From contig OX393561.1 of the NCBI GenBank assembly GCA_947652115.1, positions 29,512,186-29,576,185 on the forward strand: 64,000 bases of DNA, written 5' to 3'. The DNA comes from Blastomussa wellsi. Taxonomy: Eukaryota; Cnidaria; Anthozoa; Scleractinia; Plerogyridae. Below, in pieces: positions 40,737-52,311 of this stretch. Within the stretch, counting starts at the first letter, position 1, and the number at the start of each line of letters is the position of its first letter. A model generated the notes under the pieces. The model did not search any database and was not told the origin of the DNA. It saw only the letters and a list, made by a program, of their open reading frames with translations. The position numbers and the translations under genes were made by a program.

Positions 40737-41328
40737 ACTGTAATCACTGGCTTGAATGCAGGTAAGGGCTGATTGAGGCAATCTCAACACAGAGACCACA
40801 ATCCTTTTGTTTGAACATGGGGAAGATGCAGACTAGGTTCAGCTTGATTTAGGAAAATGCTGGAAACCCAATTGAGAATTGTAAACACTGAGACCTCTGA
40901 GGTTTGTTTGATATTTCATTTCCACCTTAACTTTTACTTTTGAGTACATTTAAAAGTTTCAAAGACACTTTTTGTCATAACAGCAATGGATCAATAAATT
41001 GTTCATACAGTATCCCAGTTGAAATCTATAAAACAATAATAAATATATTGCCAGTAATGAATGCTCTGTGATTGCTACAGGCCATCTGTAAAGTTTGATA
41101 TTAACATTATTTAACTTGATACAAGTCCTTTCATATGCTCATCCTTAGTGTTTTCTCAAAAGATATGGTAATGCATACTAAAGAGGTTTTTCATTAAAAC
41201 AAGCAAAATCCTTTGTCTTGAAAAAGTACAAGATGTTTACATGTAAGTACAAAATACTAAATTGAACATACTACTGATTTCCAACAAATAAAAATTTTGA
41301 ATTTTTTCCGTAAATAGACTTGTTTAGC
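40737..41328. other. Intergenic, 3' side of the coiled-coil gene
   Basis: AT-rich, without recognisable repeat or gene; presumably includes the 3' untranslated region of the minus-strand coiled-coil gene. Confidence 0.4.
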
Positions 41329-42179
41329 CTAACTGTCCCCGACTAAAGGACGTTCCTGACGTGCTTTGAACACTAAAGTCTTCTGTCTGTTGAGGGCTTT
41401 CTTCATTGAGTCTTGATCCCGCTTCACTTCTGACATGCCTTCATAAAGATTTTTCTCCAGCTCACTGACTTGTTTGTTCATTACCCTTGTTTCTTCCTCC
41501 TTTTGCTTAGCCGGAAAAGAATCATTAACTGCCCGTTGTTTAAGATTCATAGCCTTGCCTCTGGCGCGGGATAACTCCAGGTTAAGCTCATTCAAGTTGG
41601 CTGTGGAATCTTGAAGCTGAAATTAAAGAAGAACGATGAAAAGGAATTACTTAGTTCAGTTATTACTTCAATTGTTTATTTAAATTTTATGGTAGATTAA
41701 TGGTAACATTCACTCTCTGGATTGTGTAGTTCCAAAAAAATATCCATACTCTCCCCAAAGAAGGGATTTGAAATTCCTGGGGAGGGGGGAGGGGGGATTC
41801 TCAAACACCAAAACATTTAAAGAAATGTATGAAGTTTGGTTGAGGGGAGGGGAGTCCTTAGAAAAATATCTTCTGTGGGGAAGCCAGAGGTATGGATAAT
41901 TTATGGAACTACACATTGTAAGGGCACTTTTCATTCAGTCAAAATTTGAGATTGTCAGGCAAAAAACCAGTGAAACAGGGAAAAGTTCTGGGAAAAAGTT
42001 CAGAAATTTTGGAAATATATGCTTGATTTAACCCTCTTTTAAATAACCTATCTATTATGACCACCCTGTTAATAATAAACTACTAGGAAAGTTACGAAAC
42101 GGCTTCTGGCCCTTTGTTTTTTCTCAGCGTGTGTGCTCGATGGATGACGTATAGTGACGAATCCCATGCGCAGTAATGA

Positions 42180-42211
<32 letters not shown>

Positions 42212-43744
42212 GTTAAAGGATATAACCTAAAATGTATTTGCTGAGCAAATACGAGTACTCCTTGAGTTCCTTGTGAAGACATGAGAAGACATTCAATAGA
42301 GTGTAATATTCATTTTAATTAGACCAGTTTACGAGTTCATTGCTGGCTTGCCACAACAAAAATATGTTTTGTTTTAAGCACTTTGCATGCAACGCTTTTC
42401 TTCTCAGGAAATGGAGAAAGCAAACAAAATGCCATAAAGCAATCGCACAAGATCCTCTGGAATAATATATTCCTGGTCACTCCTCCCCCCTTCCAGAATT
42501 CCCTGGGCCTTTGACCCCCCCCTCCTACCACTCTGGAAAGATATCTGGAACCAAAAGCATTGCCATAGCAACATCAAAATAAGCACCATGAGGTGTATTT
42601 TGTAGGCTACAATACCGGTGGTGCCAAGTTTCAACTGCATTGTCGTATTGTTTGCAGAGATATATTTCTTCATTTTGTGTTTTGACCCCATACTGAAACC
42701 ACAAATGCTGTCATCAGTTATCTAATTTGCATACTACAAAAACGTGAATATCTCTGGAATGAAAGAAGATATTACAAACAGGAGAATGCTATTCTTCATC
42801 ACTTTGAAACGGCTTTCAGATAAGCTTAAGTTGTTTCTTACTTCGGCACTTTAATATTATTTAGAAATACGAGGTGCACTTCATGTAGATTACAAAAAAA
42901 GATTCTGTTTTTCAGAAACTCTTCCAATACTGCACATATTTATCTGTCTTAATATGGCCAGTTCTCTGTATTTTGTTTTACCATTTTGTCACACTAATAT
43001 AAATACAATAACAAAACCCTTAACCCCAACACTAGCAACTTCCCCACATGAATGCAAAACATGATAAAATGAGAACAGCAAGTTTCTATAAACTTTCATG
43101 ATAACCTCTGTTGCACTTATAAGCAATCACCTATCGTACCTAAGCGCTAAACAACTTTCACAAACCATATTTAAACATGTACAAACACAGCTTACCTTTG
43201 ACAGAGAATTTGTGACAGCTTGATCTTGGCTTTTCAGTTTCGCTGGTAACTCAACATAACCATATTTCTCTTGCAGCTCTTTTACCAAGCCTGCTAGCTC
43301 TCGCTCTCGTAGTTCTTGCAAGTACGTCTTATGTATTATCCAGGCAGCATCGATGTAAAGCTTGAGATCTCGTTTGCCCCAGTCGTTGTAAGCTCGATCG
43401 CTACACAGTTCCTCGGCCGTGTCGTTCCAAAAACGCCAATACTCTTTTGTCATCTCAGCGTCCTGCGACTCGATTTCTCGGTCACTGAAGATTCTTATAC
43501 CTCTAGAACGCGCAAACGGGTATTTATCTTGGCCAGTGCTGGCTGGCTCCGCATTTGCAGCCTTCTTTGAAGGGTTTTTCTTCGACTTCTTCTTTGGCGG
43601 TTCCCTTGTTTCTTTACGCTCATCTTCGACAGCATCGCTTTTCCCATCTGCAGCAGTTGATGTTTGTGCTTCGCCTCCTTGCTCGGATTGCTCTTCTGAC
43701 ACACTAGCTGTGTGCTGAACGTCTTCTATCACGTTGTCGCTCAT
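41329..43744 (-). CDS. Unrecognised coiled-coil protein, 2 exons
   Basis: Exons on the minus strand: 43744-43196 and 41616-41329, joined in phase 0 through a GTAAGC donor and TTTCAG acceptor; 278 residues. Residues 1-80 are acidic then strongly Lys-rich (PPKKKSKKNPSKK, a possible nuclear localisation signal). Residues 85-160 look structured (RGIRIFSDREIESQDAEMTK, YWRFWNDTAEELCSDRAYND, DLKLYIDAAWIIHKTYLQEL). From about residue 150 to 265 the pattern is a long charged coiled coil (LVKELQEKYG, LNELNLELSRARGKAMNLKQ, VSELEKNLYEGMSEVKRDQD). No family is recognised. The start ATG has MSDN and lies just downstream of GC-richer sequence free of repeats, consistent with a promoter. An extra exon within the 1.6-kb intron cannot be excluded. 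It is likely a real gene; function unknown. Confidence 0.72.
41722..41916. repeat. MITE in the coiled-coil gene intron
   Basis: Ends TGTGTAGTTCCAAAAAAATA with TCCATAC and GTATGGATAATTTATGGAAC with TACACA; the interior is rich in GGGGAGGGG and its complement. Confidence 0.75.
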
Positions 43745-44474
43745 CTTTTAGGTCGCTAAAAACTCCCGAACTGTTATTTCTCTGCAGAAAGAGAATTAGA
43801 AAGCCAATTCGCAGCAAACTTTCGCTGTAACCACCCCTCCCCGACAACTCCCAGCGTCCTCCTTATTCGACACCAGTCCTTGGCCAAATGTTTACAGGGT
43901 CGCTAAGCGTGCAAAATAGCCTGTGCCGCAAGCCGGCAGGCGTGAAAAGGGGAGGTGGAGCGAGGGAAAAACGCGAAAGGGAAAACTTAAAGGGGAGGAA
44001 ATAAATTAATGTATCATCGATTATCCCAATTAGAACGTTTCTCGTGACCTGTCAGCGCCTACATGCAAATTGACGCCATTTTTTAAACTAGTGTCCTGTT
44101 TTTAAATCATCAATTTTGTCATCACATTGTTAAAAAAGTGCGAACGCCACGACAACAACAACGACAACACTTTATTCACACTTCCATTAAAGGTTTTGCC
44201 AAACTTATTAAATAATTAGTAACTTAACACGTAGAATATTCAATTACAATTTAGACTAAATATTATTACATAGAAGGAAATGCCTAGCGGCTAGATAACC
44301 GTAAGGTTTTCGAGATAGCAGCTAGTTCTTGGAAGGTAGTTTCGAATGTACATCACAATAACTAGCTAGACATAGACAACATCACAAAAAAAGAAAGCAC
44401 ACAGATGGCGAAAAAAGAAGAGAAAACAGTCATCATAGCACATGGCCATATAATTAAAATAAAATAATTTCAGT
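43745..44474. other. Upstream region of the coiled-coil gene
   Basis: The first 250 bases have higher GC and no repeat (likely promoter and 5' untranslated region of the minus-strand gene). Beyond 44100 a CAACAACGACAAC repeat and AT-rich sequence lead into a LINE remnant. No TATA box in a convincing place. Confidence 0.4.
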
Positions 44475-45390
44475 ATGTTAATTGTTCGGCCAACACGTAT
44501 TCTTTCAATTTTTTCGGAAAGTTATAAGTTGAAAGGTCTTTTATATGTATAGGGAGCTGTTGCCACAGTTCCGTCGCCATAGCCGCTGTTGTTTGCTTTC
44601 CTATGTTGGTCCTGAAACGTGGTTTGTAGAAGTTATTTTTTGAAGCATGCTTCGTATATATGTAATTTTTTAGAATGCCACAGATGAGTTAAGTTGAAAA
44701 GCTGTAGTTTATAGATATTCGTAACAGTAAGTAAATCAAATAAATTAAGTAATGGTAATGCACCGTCTGTATCTGGTCCATGCAAACAAGGTGGCAAAGA
44801 AATTAAAGGCGGATTTTAATTACATGATTTTTTTTGAAAGATTCTTTAATCGACATGACACGAGCGTGGGACAAAGAAACATTCTGAGTCCCCGACAGGA
44901 ATCGAACCCATGACCTCCCGAACACCGGGCGGGTGCTCCATTCCTCGATTCGGTCATGGGTTCAATTCCTGTCGGGGGCTCAGAATTTTTCTTTGTCCCA
45001 CGCTCGTGTCATGTTGATTAATTAATCTTTCACATTAAATTTACCGAGCTTAAAATTTGCCATCACTCTCATTTCCACAGCTCATGATTTTTTTTGTTCG
45101 AATTTTTTAATTTTGGGTAGCAACTACACTGCCCCAAGAGGTTATCGCATAAGATATATAAGGATAGATCAGGTTATAGTATAGTTGTTTAAGTTGTAAA
45201 AGGGAGGTGCAATGTCCAAGTTTGCCGATAATTCCTGTGTTTCTACAGATTCGAATAAATAGATAAGAGACCTGATGTTTCCATGATAGAGTGTCATCTA
45301 TAAGTACGCCCAAATATTTTATGTAAGTTCTCTTTTCCAAGCCGTAGATGGAGCCATCATTGTTAGTTAATTTTACATCCCATGTTATAT
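44475..45390 (-). pseudogene. LINE 3' end, split by a SINE foldback
   Basis: On the minus strand, 45340-45107 encodes YIKYLGVLIDDTLSWKHQVS and LLQLKQLYYNLIYPYISYAI, and 44660-44490 encodes ASKNNFYKPRFRTNIGKQTT with MATELWQQLPIHIK, both typical of the C-terminal part of CR1/L2-like reverse transcriptase ORFs. The two are separated by the inserted foldback at 44837-45082 and intervening sequence. No catalytic domain remains. Confidence 0.75.
44837..45082. mobile_element. tRNA-SINE foldback with 14-bp TSD
   Basis: Flanked by CATGATTTTTTTTG on both sides (44823-44836 and 45083-45096). The interior is a large hairpin: GACACGAGCGTGGGACAAAG against CTTTGTCCCACGCTCGTGTC, then CCGACAGGAATCGAACCCAT against ATGGGTTCAATTCCTGTCGG. 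The arms are the 3' half of a tRNA-derived SINE (B box GGTTCAATTCC) in two orientations. The long duplication shows that the foldback was inserted as one unit. Confidence 0.85.
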
Positions 45391-45454
45391 TTGTCTTCTC
45401 TTAGGTGATTTACTGTGTTGCTGCGTCAGTGGAAAGTATAACAATATAATTTGA

Positions 45455-45500
45455 CTTTATCAACTGGGTTGATAATGTGAATTTGGCCACCTTAAAGAAA
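45455..45500. repeat. Fragment of the GTTGATAA palindrome family
   Basis: TTATCAACTGGGTTGATAAT followed by TTGGCCACCTTAAAG, preceded by GCTGCGTCAGTGGAAAGTAT as at the flanks of the other copies. Confidence 0.75.
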
Positions 45501-48500
45501 TGGTCGATCACAATGAGTCACCTCTAAATGCAAGCGATCGAACGAGGGATTCATGCTAACGTCATTGTTTACCTTTTTTCTCATTAGCATACGGCTTGGC
45601 GTTCAGAATGCAACATGTTAGATATGAATGGACTCCAAACAGTTAAAGAGCTAGTGAAATTTAGTATATGGTGAATTTTTTAGCTCTTTGCGTGTAAGGA
45701 GAAATTGTCTTTCGAAAACTCCAAAATTTCTGAGTGGCAAAAGCGCTAACGAGCTCATACATTCTTTGTAAAAGTTTGAGTTTTTAAACCCGCGTCACAC
45801 AAAAAGAATTCAATACATCGAGCTGAAATTCATTGGCAGAGTTAATCGTTCTATGAACTTTCAATTTTCAGAACTGATTTTTGTAGCTCCATCAGAAACT
45901 GAATCTACAAATACTGCAAATATTGTAAACAAGGATTCCCCTATACCGAATGGTTAAATGACGGATATAACGGGCAACTTTCAAGACTGTAGCAATGTAC
46001 GTGCAGACCACGTCGAGACGTTTTTACTATTAGAACCTTGTGCTTGCACTTACAGCGCAGCGAAAATGTGACGTCACTGCCCGCCCGACTGCTCGACACA
46101 GGCCCGACACAAACTTAATTTCGTTAAGGTGCACAGGTATCCCACGCGAGCAGGTGGAACACAGGTGTTCTTAAATGTTGCTGGGAAAAATTTCTGTTCC
46201 TTTTTCCAGCACATGATCCATATTTTTTTCCCAGCCAGCAAAAAGAACAAACAACAAACGCGCGAAAATGTCACTGAAAACCCTTGAAATCCGCTCTTCT
46301 AGATCTCAACGAGACTCAAGCCCTCATCGACCATTTTCTTCAGAAAGCGGTTCACTTTCGTCCCAGCCAGTGCAAAAATAGTGTTTTTTTTTCAGTGACG
46401 ACTCCCGAAAGAAATGAAATGCTGAAAAATTTGTTAGCCAGCAGCATTTGCCCTGGGCAACAGATTCGTTAGGTGCCCCTGACTTATCGAGCGTTCACAC
46501 TGGGAATTATGACGTGGAGAACTCTACCCTGCCTGGCAGGCGTCGAAGGAAAAGGGGTAGGGGAGAGAGAGAGATTGTTTTCATGCAATGACATCTGCAG
46601 ATGTTTTTATTGAGGTTTTTTATGTATACTGTCTTGCATGGACTGGAACACCTTGGTCTAGCTGGAGAAGCTCTTTGTATGGAACAGGTCAAAGCTGTTA
46701 CTGGTGGTCGAATCACTTGGGTGTTGTCATCCAACCCACAAAAGAAAATCTTCTCAAATTCCGGCAGGACCTTATTCTAGATTTGTGAAAAACTTGTTAG
46801 CACAGCAATGGCAATTCTCTGTTTTGGTTTTTGCCGACTAAAACTTGTAAGCGCGTTTAGGTTGTAGTCCCGATACACTCACGTAAAGAAAAATCAGACT
46901 AAGCAATCTACGATGCCACTAGAGAGCTCAAGGTAGCTCCGTAGTTATTCCGAGCGAATTCGTCATTGCCAAACTTTGCGTCATAACTTAATTTATTGGC
47001 TTTGGCGCGATAGCAATGAAACTTTGGGAAAACTTTTTCCTATCATTTCATATATAATTATATTTTATTTAACTGAAGACAAATATTTTTTAATGTTATT
47101 GGCATTTTCATGGACCTAACTCCTTGAAAATAATCGCATCCAGCAAAAAAATTTGCTGATAAATTGAGTTTTGTTAAATTTCTAGAATCAGCGTCTATTA
47201 ACTTAATACATATCATAGCCAACTTTCAAGAAAATCGTTGGAGCAGAATTTCGGAAATCTTATATTCAGCGTTATGATTGTTTTTATATTTCCTATATTT
47301 GATACTCTGACGAAACAAGCCACGAACCCAAATTTCTGTCAGAAGCCTCACCAATGCTTGCTTAGTCAGAGTGCCAAGGCGATCGTCCAAACTGTTAAAA
47401 AGTATTCGCTAGTTCTGTAAACATTATAAAATGATCGTTAACCTCCTCACACCTTCAAAGTTGCCTTTTACAACATTTACACTGTACCCCAGTTTTTTGT
47501 CATATTTCCTCTGCATGAATTTCAAGATATTACAATAATTTTGCCTCGATTTTTGCTGCTGTGCCGTGCTGCGAATTTGAGAATTGTAGCTGGCATTGTA
47601 ATGTACTCTTCGACTGATCTCTGGCAAAGCAGACGAGCAGTTTTGTTTGTATAATTTTGAATACGAAATGAGCACGTGCGGCAGTTATCCAAAGAATTCG
47701 CACATTTATAAGGGGGCGTCAGTGATATACAACAATATCATAATTTAAAAAGTGCTTTAAAAACATCAAGGCAAACAAAAGAAAACCCTCGTCCTCTCTC
47801 TCCTCCTGGGGTGGTCAGCGCGTATATAAGCAAGTGTAGAAGCATGGAGCTTTTCAAAAATTCATATCGTGGAGTGATATTTTGCCGAATGCTGTGATTG
47901 CGTGAGATTGGGTCGAGAAAGCGTGAGTCTCACGCCAAAATCGCGAGACTTGGTATCTATGCAACTGCTTTTGCCCGAATCCCTGAGCCTTTTGTCCCCA
48001 AACAACAATGACTGAATCAAACCATGTTGGACAAAATAATAGCAAGAAAGTTTACATTATTTATTGTAGAACAGATTATTCTAAGTATTTCTTGTTCATT
48101 AGTATATGTTAAGGATTAACATAAAATAACTATGAAATTAAACTACTCTTTACTTAATCACAAGTACAAAGTTTCCGTGATTGATTTAAAAGTCCAGTGC
48201 AATGAGTAAAAATTCATATTTCACTCATAAAATAAAATAAGAAGTACATTAAGTTTGTGCCGTTACTGTGTATTGATCCTGTAAATTACATGTGCGCAAG
48301 TGCAATGCAAGCCAGAATGCTAAGTTTGGTTTGCTTCCCTACATGTAGTCTTGCAGAGGTGCATTCCACGCGAGGCTCAAGCCAAAGAATCGACGATTGT
48401 ACATGAATGCCAACATCTTAAAGGATTGTGGCAAGAGGGAAAGATCCACGCCGAAGATCTTTGGCATAACTTGCACAGAATGTAGCCTGGTAGTCTTGTC

Positions 48501-48688
48501 AAAGAGGGCCAGATTGCAAAGTAGCAAGTAATTTTCTCTAAGACGTCAACCTCCCTCAAAAAAATAGGATTAGTATAACAACTACAGTGAGTGAATGGGT
48601 ACACAGAAATGATGTGACATGAAAATGGCAAACCCAAAGGCAGCAATACAGGAATCCGAGCTCCTAATGTACTGGGAACGAGTATGGT
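45501..48688. other. Long stretch without a supported gene
   Basis: AT-rich, mostly unique-looking sequence. A plus-strand frame around 46614-46783 (containing LEHLGLAGEALCMEQVKAVT) and a minus-strand frame at 48530-48339 (containing MPKIFGVDLSLLPQSFKMLA) have protein-like composition but no recognised family, no partner exons and no clear start; they may be relics of mobile elements. Confidence 0.4.
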
Positions 48689-48689
48689 T

Positions 48690-48905
48690 AGCTAAATTAG
48701 ACTACAAAATCACCCAGGTTAGCCCACTATAGCACTACGGTTAGCCTACTAAGCACTCAGGTTAGCCTACTGAGCACTGCGGTTAGCCTACTAAAGCACT
48801 GCGGTTAGCCTACTGAGCACTCAGGTTAGCCTACTGAGCACTGCGGTTAGCCTACAAAAGCACTCAGGTTAGCTTACTGAGCACTCCGGTTAGCCCGTTT
48901 ATGGT
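48690..48905. repeat. Minisatellite (GGTTAGCCTACTGAGCACT)n
   Basis: About ten imperfect copies of a 21-22-base unit, alternating CAGGTTAGCCTACTGAGCAC and TGCGGTTAGCCTACTAAAGC. Confidence 0.92.
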
Positions 48906-48968
48906 TAGCGCTCAAGAATAGCAAGGGTAACACGATAAATTCTTTATTTTTTTTAGGGTTCAGTAATC

Positions 48969-49040
48969 GCATCTTGGTGGTCTAGTGGTAAAGTGGATCG
49001 CTCGTGATCCGAGTGACAAAGGTTCTATTCTACTCGGTGC
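48969..49040 (+). tRNA. tRNA-like sequence, probably a pseudogene
   Basis: 72 bases with a strong A-box region like that of animal tRNA-Glu genes (TTGGTGGTCTAGTGGTAAAG) and a weak B box (GGTTCTATTCT). The ends pair only in part (GCATC with GGTGC), and the T-arm stem does not pair well. A run of T follows (TCTTTTTCTC near 49049). It is most likely a decayed tRNA or a SINE head, and no anticodon can be assigned safely. Confidence 0.35.
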
Positions 49041-49532
49041 TCTTGTCTTTTTCTCTTTATTAGACAAAAAATCAAAGTTTAAAAAAATTGTAAGTCTCTG
49101 ATCAATTCCTGTATTTAGTAACACGTAACTCAAAGGACTCTAAAAACCTAAAAATTCTCAAATTAATATCTCCTGCATACTTATCCCTAGTCATATTGAT
49201 CGCCCTCGATTTAATAATAATTGAGGTAAACAATAATTATTACAATATTATCAATTCTAATCCATCAAATCGTTTTACACGCATGTGATTGGCCTAAACC
49301 CGTCACATGACCAAATATGCCCCAACTAAAACTGCGGAATATCCGAGATTTGTAAAATCCAACTAGTGGTCTATTATCAATGCTGTGTTCTGATTGGTTG
49401 AGCTACTACCAGGTTATAGCCCACTAGCAGCAAAAGCGCCGGCTTTGAAAACCAAAACAATGGCGGCTGAATTGCGTTTTTGCTGAATTTTCCGACAAGT
49501 ATTTGAGCTCATTATTAGATAATTCTATACTT
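49041..49532. other. Intergenic, nothing firm
   Basis: AT-rich; CTGATTGGTTGAGCTACTAC near 49391 and the ATGGCGGCTG word near 49461 are common in dispersed repeats of this window, so this is probably repeat-derived. Confidence 0.35.
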
Positions 49533-49534
49533 TC

Positions 49535-49575
<41 letters not shown>

Positions 49576-49646
49576 GGCCTCTGAGTCAATAGCCTCATGG
49601 GCTATTGACTCAGAGCCCAATCAGACTCGAGGAATAATTGTTAAAT
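49533..49646. repeat. Foldback (ACAATTATTCCTC...GAGGAATAATTGT)
   Basis: Outer arms ACAATTATTCCTCTCG and CGAGGAATAATTGT; inner palindrome TGAGTCAATAGCCTCATGGG with its complement. Confidence 0.85.
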
Positions 49647-49929
49647 ATACCTCAGGCAATATTCCCCAGTTTTCGAATTTTGCAATTTATGTTCACATAT
49701 TTAGTTTTCATCCCAAGTAAATTTTTCACTTAAATAGAACTGAACATTTTGAATAGAATGAAAATATTTTGGATGCCCACAGAATGTTTAGGTGTTAAAT
49801 AGTTTTCAGAAAAGGTCTCCAAAATTGGGCGGCCTAATTGAAAACTATTTGAAGGATAATAAACACAATAGCCTCCACTTGGCACGGAATATGCCTGGAT
49901 ATTTGTGCTTGGACATTATCACTTTCTAG

Positions 49930-50245
49930 TTACGATGAACTGTAATAGAAAGCAAGGACAGTATCCTTATACACTGGAAGACTTCACAAAATTCTTATGG
50001 TAGTTGTCAAAAGCTTATTTGTTTCTACGTATCCTGGATATCTAAAAGATCTATTTGTTTTTCGTAACTCAAGTTATTCATTAAGAGGAAAGAATATCTT
50101 GACCTCACCAATACCTAGAACAGCAAATTATGGACTTGAGTGCATCCGATATCAAGCTGCAAAAACTTGGGATTCGCTCCCAGACCGTATGAGAACAATA
50201 ACATCATTTAAAGATTTTAAGACAGCCATAAAGGAAATCAACTAG
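49930..50245 (+). pseudogene. LINE ORF 3' end
   Basis: Encodes FVFRNSSYSLRGKNILTSPI and PRTANYGLECIRYQAAKTWD with SLPDRMRTITSFKDFKTAIK, typical of the last 80 residues of CR1/L2-like reverse transcriptase ORFs. The catalytic domain is absent. Confidence 0.75.
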
Positions 50246-50361
50246 TGTTAGTTTTAATTATAATAATTATATTTAGGCTTGATTTATGTATTTTTCTATC
50301 TCAAAGATATTAGCTCAATAGAGCTACTCTAATAATTTGAGTTGAAATAAAGTGTATGATG

Positions 50362-51688
50362 CAGGGCTCGACTTTAGAAAAAATATCTTGGGGCCAGCTG
50401 GCTCCTAAGTTTTAAGATTTGGTCGCCAGCACAAATTTTTTGGTCGCCAAAAATTGTCGGCTTTTTTCTTGAAGGTTATGTGGCGACTGCACGCGGCAAT
50501 TCCATGTGCGTGTGTGTGAAGTTATAATTTCAATTTGCAACCAGTGGGAATTGGAAGAGTTCAAAATGGCATGCAAGCTTGAATTCAATCGTTTGTGGAT
50601 CCCTTTAGTCTCTTCCTTGTATTTTCTGTACAAACCAAAACAAAAAAAACGTTACATTTGAAAGTAGGTCCTAGCGAACATAAAAATAATTTCAACGCTG
50701 AAATACGCCTTCGTTATTCAAATTGGTTTGATCATCTTTCTTTTTTTGCCGTTTAAGCAGTTTATTTCAAGTCAACCTTTTTTCAAGTCGAGTCACGCAG
50801 AACGGAAAATTTGATAGCGTGCCGACGTGCTAAATACAGTAATTGAATTCAATCACAGGCGGGAATAAATACAAATGTTGAAAGTCAAAAGCGGGCTATT
50901 TTTGTTAAAACTTGAGATACATTGCATGACTGGAAGAAAAGTTAAATTGACTTATGACCAAAATACTAACCGCTTTTTGGGAAACCTAAAAATAGCTTAA
51001 CTGAAGAGAATGCGAAAGTTTTCGTGTTACAGCAAGACAAGAAGAAATCCGATATCTCCAACAAAACAAAACACAAAATGCTAATGCATGTGTCCGAGGT
51101 TTGCATTTCGGCCATTTATGATCTACTATCAATGTATTTTATTCTTTCACGTGCTCTTTAGGAACTACAAAATATTGGCAATGAAAAAGAAAACTATAGT
51201 TTTATTCATGAGAAAGCTACAACAAATATACAGTCGCTACATGCATTCAGTTTCTCGTCAATCATAATGCGAGCTTTCGTAAATTAAATTAACTCCCTAT
51301 TCTTTTCCTACAACGTACCGCTAATTGTATTGTGAAAACGAATGTTATTTCTTTTTAAATGGATAGACAATAGTTTACAATCAAATGGTAAAGAATTTTT
51401 TCTTTTTGCAAAAATCTCATTTTAGGAACAAATGTCACTTCCGGAATGCTTTCAACCAAAAATGTAGATAACTGATTTCACAATAGTAATTATAGTTAAG
51501 GCGGTTTAAACGACTTTTTACATGAAAGTGATAAGAAATTACATTCCTTAGGAAATGAAAAACTAAATAAAAAAAATAATAACTTGAAATTGCGGTGGCC
51601 ACACTGGCGACCACACGTGAAAAGTTAGTCGCCAGCGAACCAAATCCAGTCGCATTGGCGACCCCACAGGTCGCAACGTCGAGCTCTG
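50362..51688. mobile_element. hAT-like element, 1.3 kb
   Basis: Ends CAGGGCTCGAC and GTCGAGCTCTG; flanks GTATGATG and TGATGATG differ by one base (possible 8-base duplication). Subterminal GGTCGCCA words are iterated at both ends (near 50421 and 50441, and near 51606-51662 as TGGCGACC). The interior is AT-rich without a transposase. Confidence 0.75.
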
Positions 51689-52027
51689 TGATGATGATGA
51701 TGATGATGATGATCTGCTCCTCAAAGCTCCCAGTTTTTCGGTTCTCGGAACAGATAATGTCCGCAGATTTTTATTTCCGCGCCAAATAGAGGCTACTGTT
51801 TGTATGTACTTGACTGTGTTAACAGCGGATGTACATTGACTGGCTGAAATAAAACCAATATGTATGTGCAAGTGATGCTGGGTAGTGTACAAAGTGCTCA
51901 TTGAGATTTATTATCCAGCTGTGCTTTGTAGAGTGAAAATAACACCCCAGATAAGTACAAATATCACACAGTATTTGTACTGTAGAGAACCGGTTAGAAA
52001 TTCGCCCGCATTGATATAACAATTTGG

Positions 52028-52063
<36 letters not shown>

Positions 52064-52204
52064 TGGGCAGTATTGCTGAGAATTTTTACTCATTGTTTGT
52101 ATTTTTGACTCGCCATATGGGCTTGTCAAAATATGACACAACTTGTAAAAATACTCAGCGATACTACACTTAACAAAACATCTACGAAATATTGATCACA
52201 AAAA
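51689..52204. other. Intergenic, 3' side of GCSH
   Basis: Begins with a GATGAT run, then unique AT-rich sequence; no gene seen. Confidence 0.4.
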
Positions 52205-52210
52205 TTTATT
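52205..52210 (-). terminator. Candidate GCSH poly(A) signal
   Basis: AATAAA on the minus strand about 100 bases after the stop codon; another hexamer lies only 6 bases after the stop (52301-52306) and is less likely. Confidence 0.45.
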
Positions 52211-52311
52211 ACCAATTGCATCTGTTCATTTTTTATACACAGTAGAAGAATAATATAAAATAATTGTTGTTCAAACCCATGAAGTTCTATTGGTATCGCT
52301 TTTATTTACAT

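Noticed and set aside
44837..45082. Functional tRNA genes in the foldback
   Set aside because: Only the 3' half of a tRNA-like sequence is present in each arm; it is SINE-derived.
46600..46788. Protein-like frame LEHLGLAGEALCMEQVKAVT
   Set aside because: Composition is suggestive, but it is under 60 codons, has no recognised family and no clear exon boundaries or partners.
48339..48530. Minus-strand frame with MPKIFGVDLSLLPQSFKMLA
   Set aside because: It could be an exon or a transposon relic; there is a weak acceptor-like AG, yet no partner exon and no family.
48690..48905. CRISPR-like array
   Set aside because: Units are contiguous and imperfect, with no unique spacers; the genome is eukaryotic.
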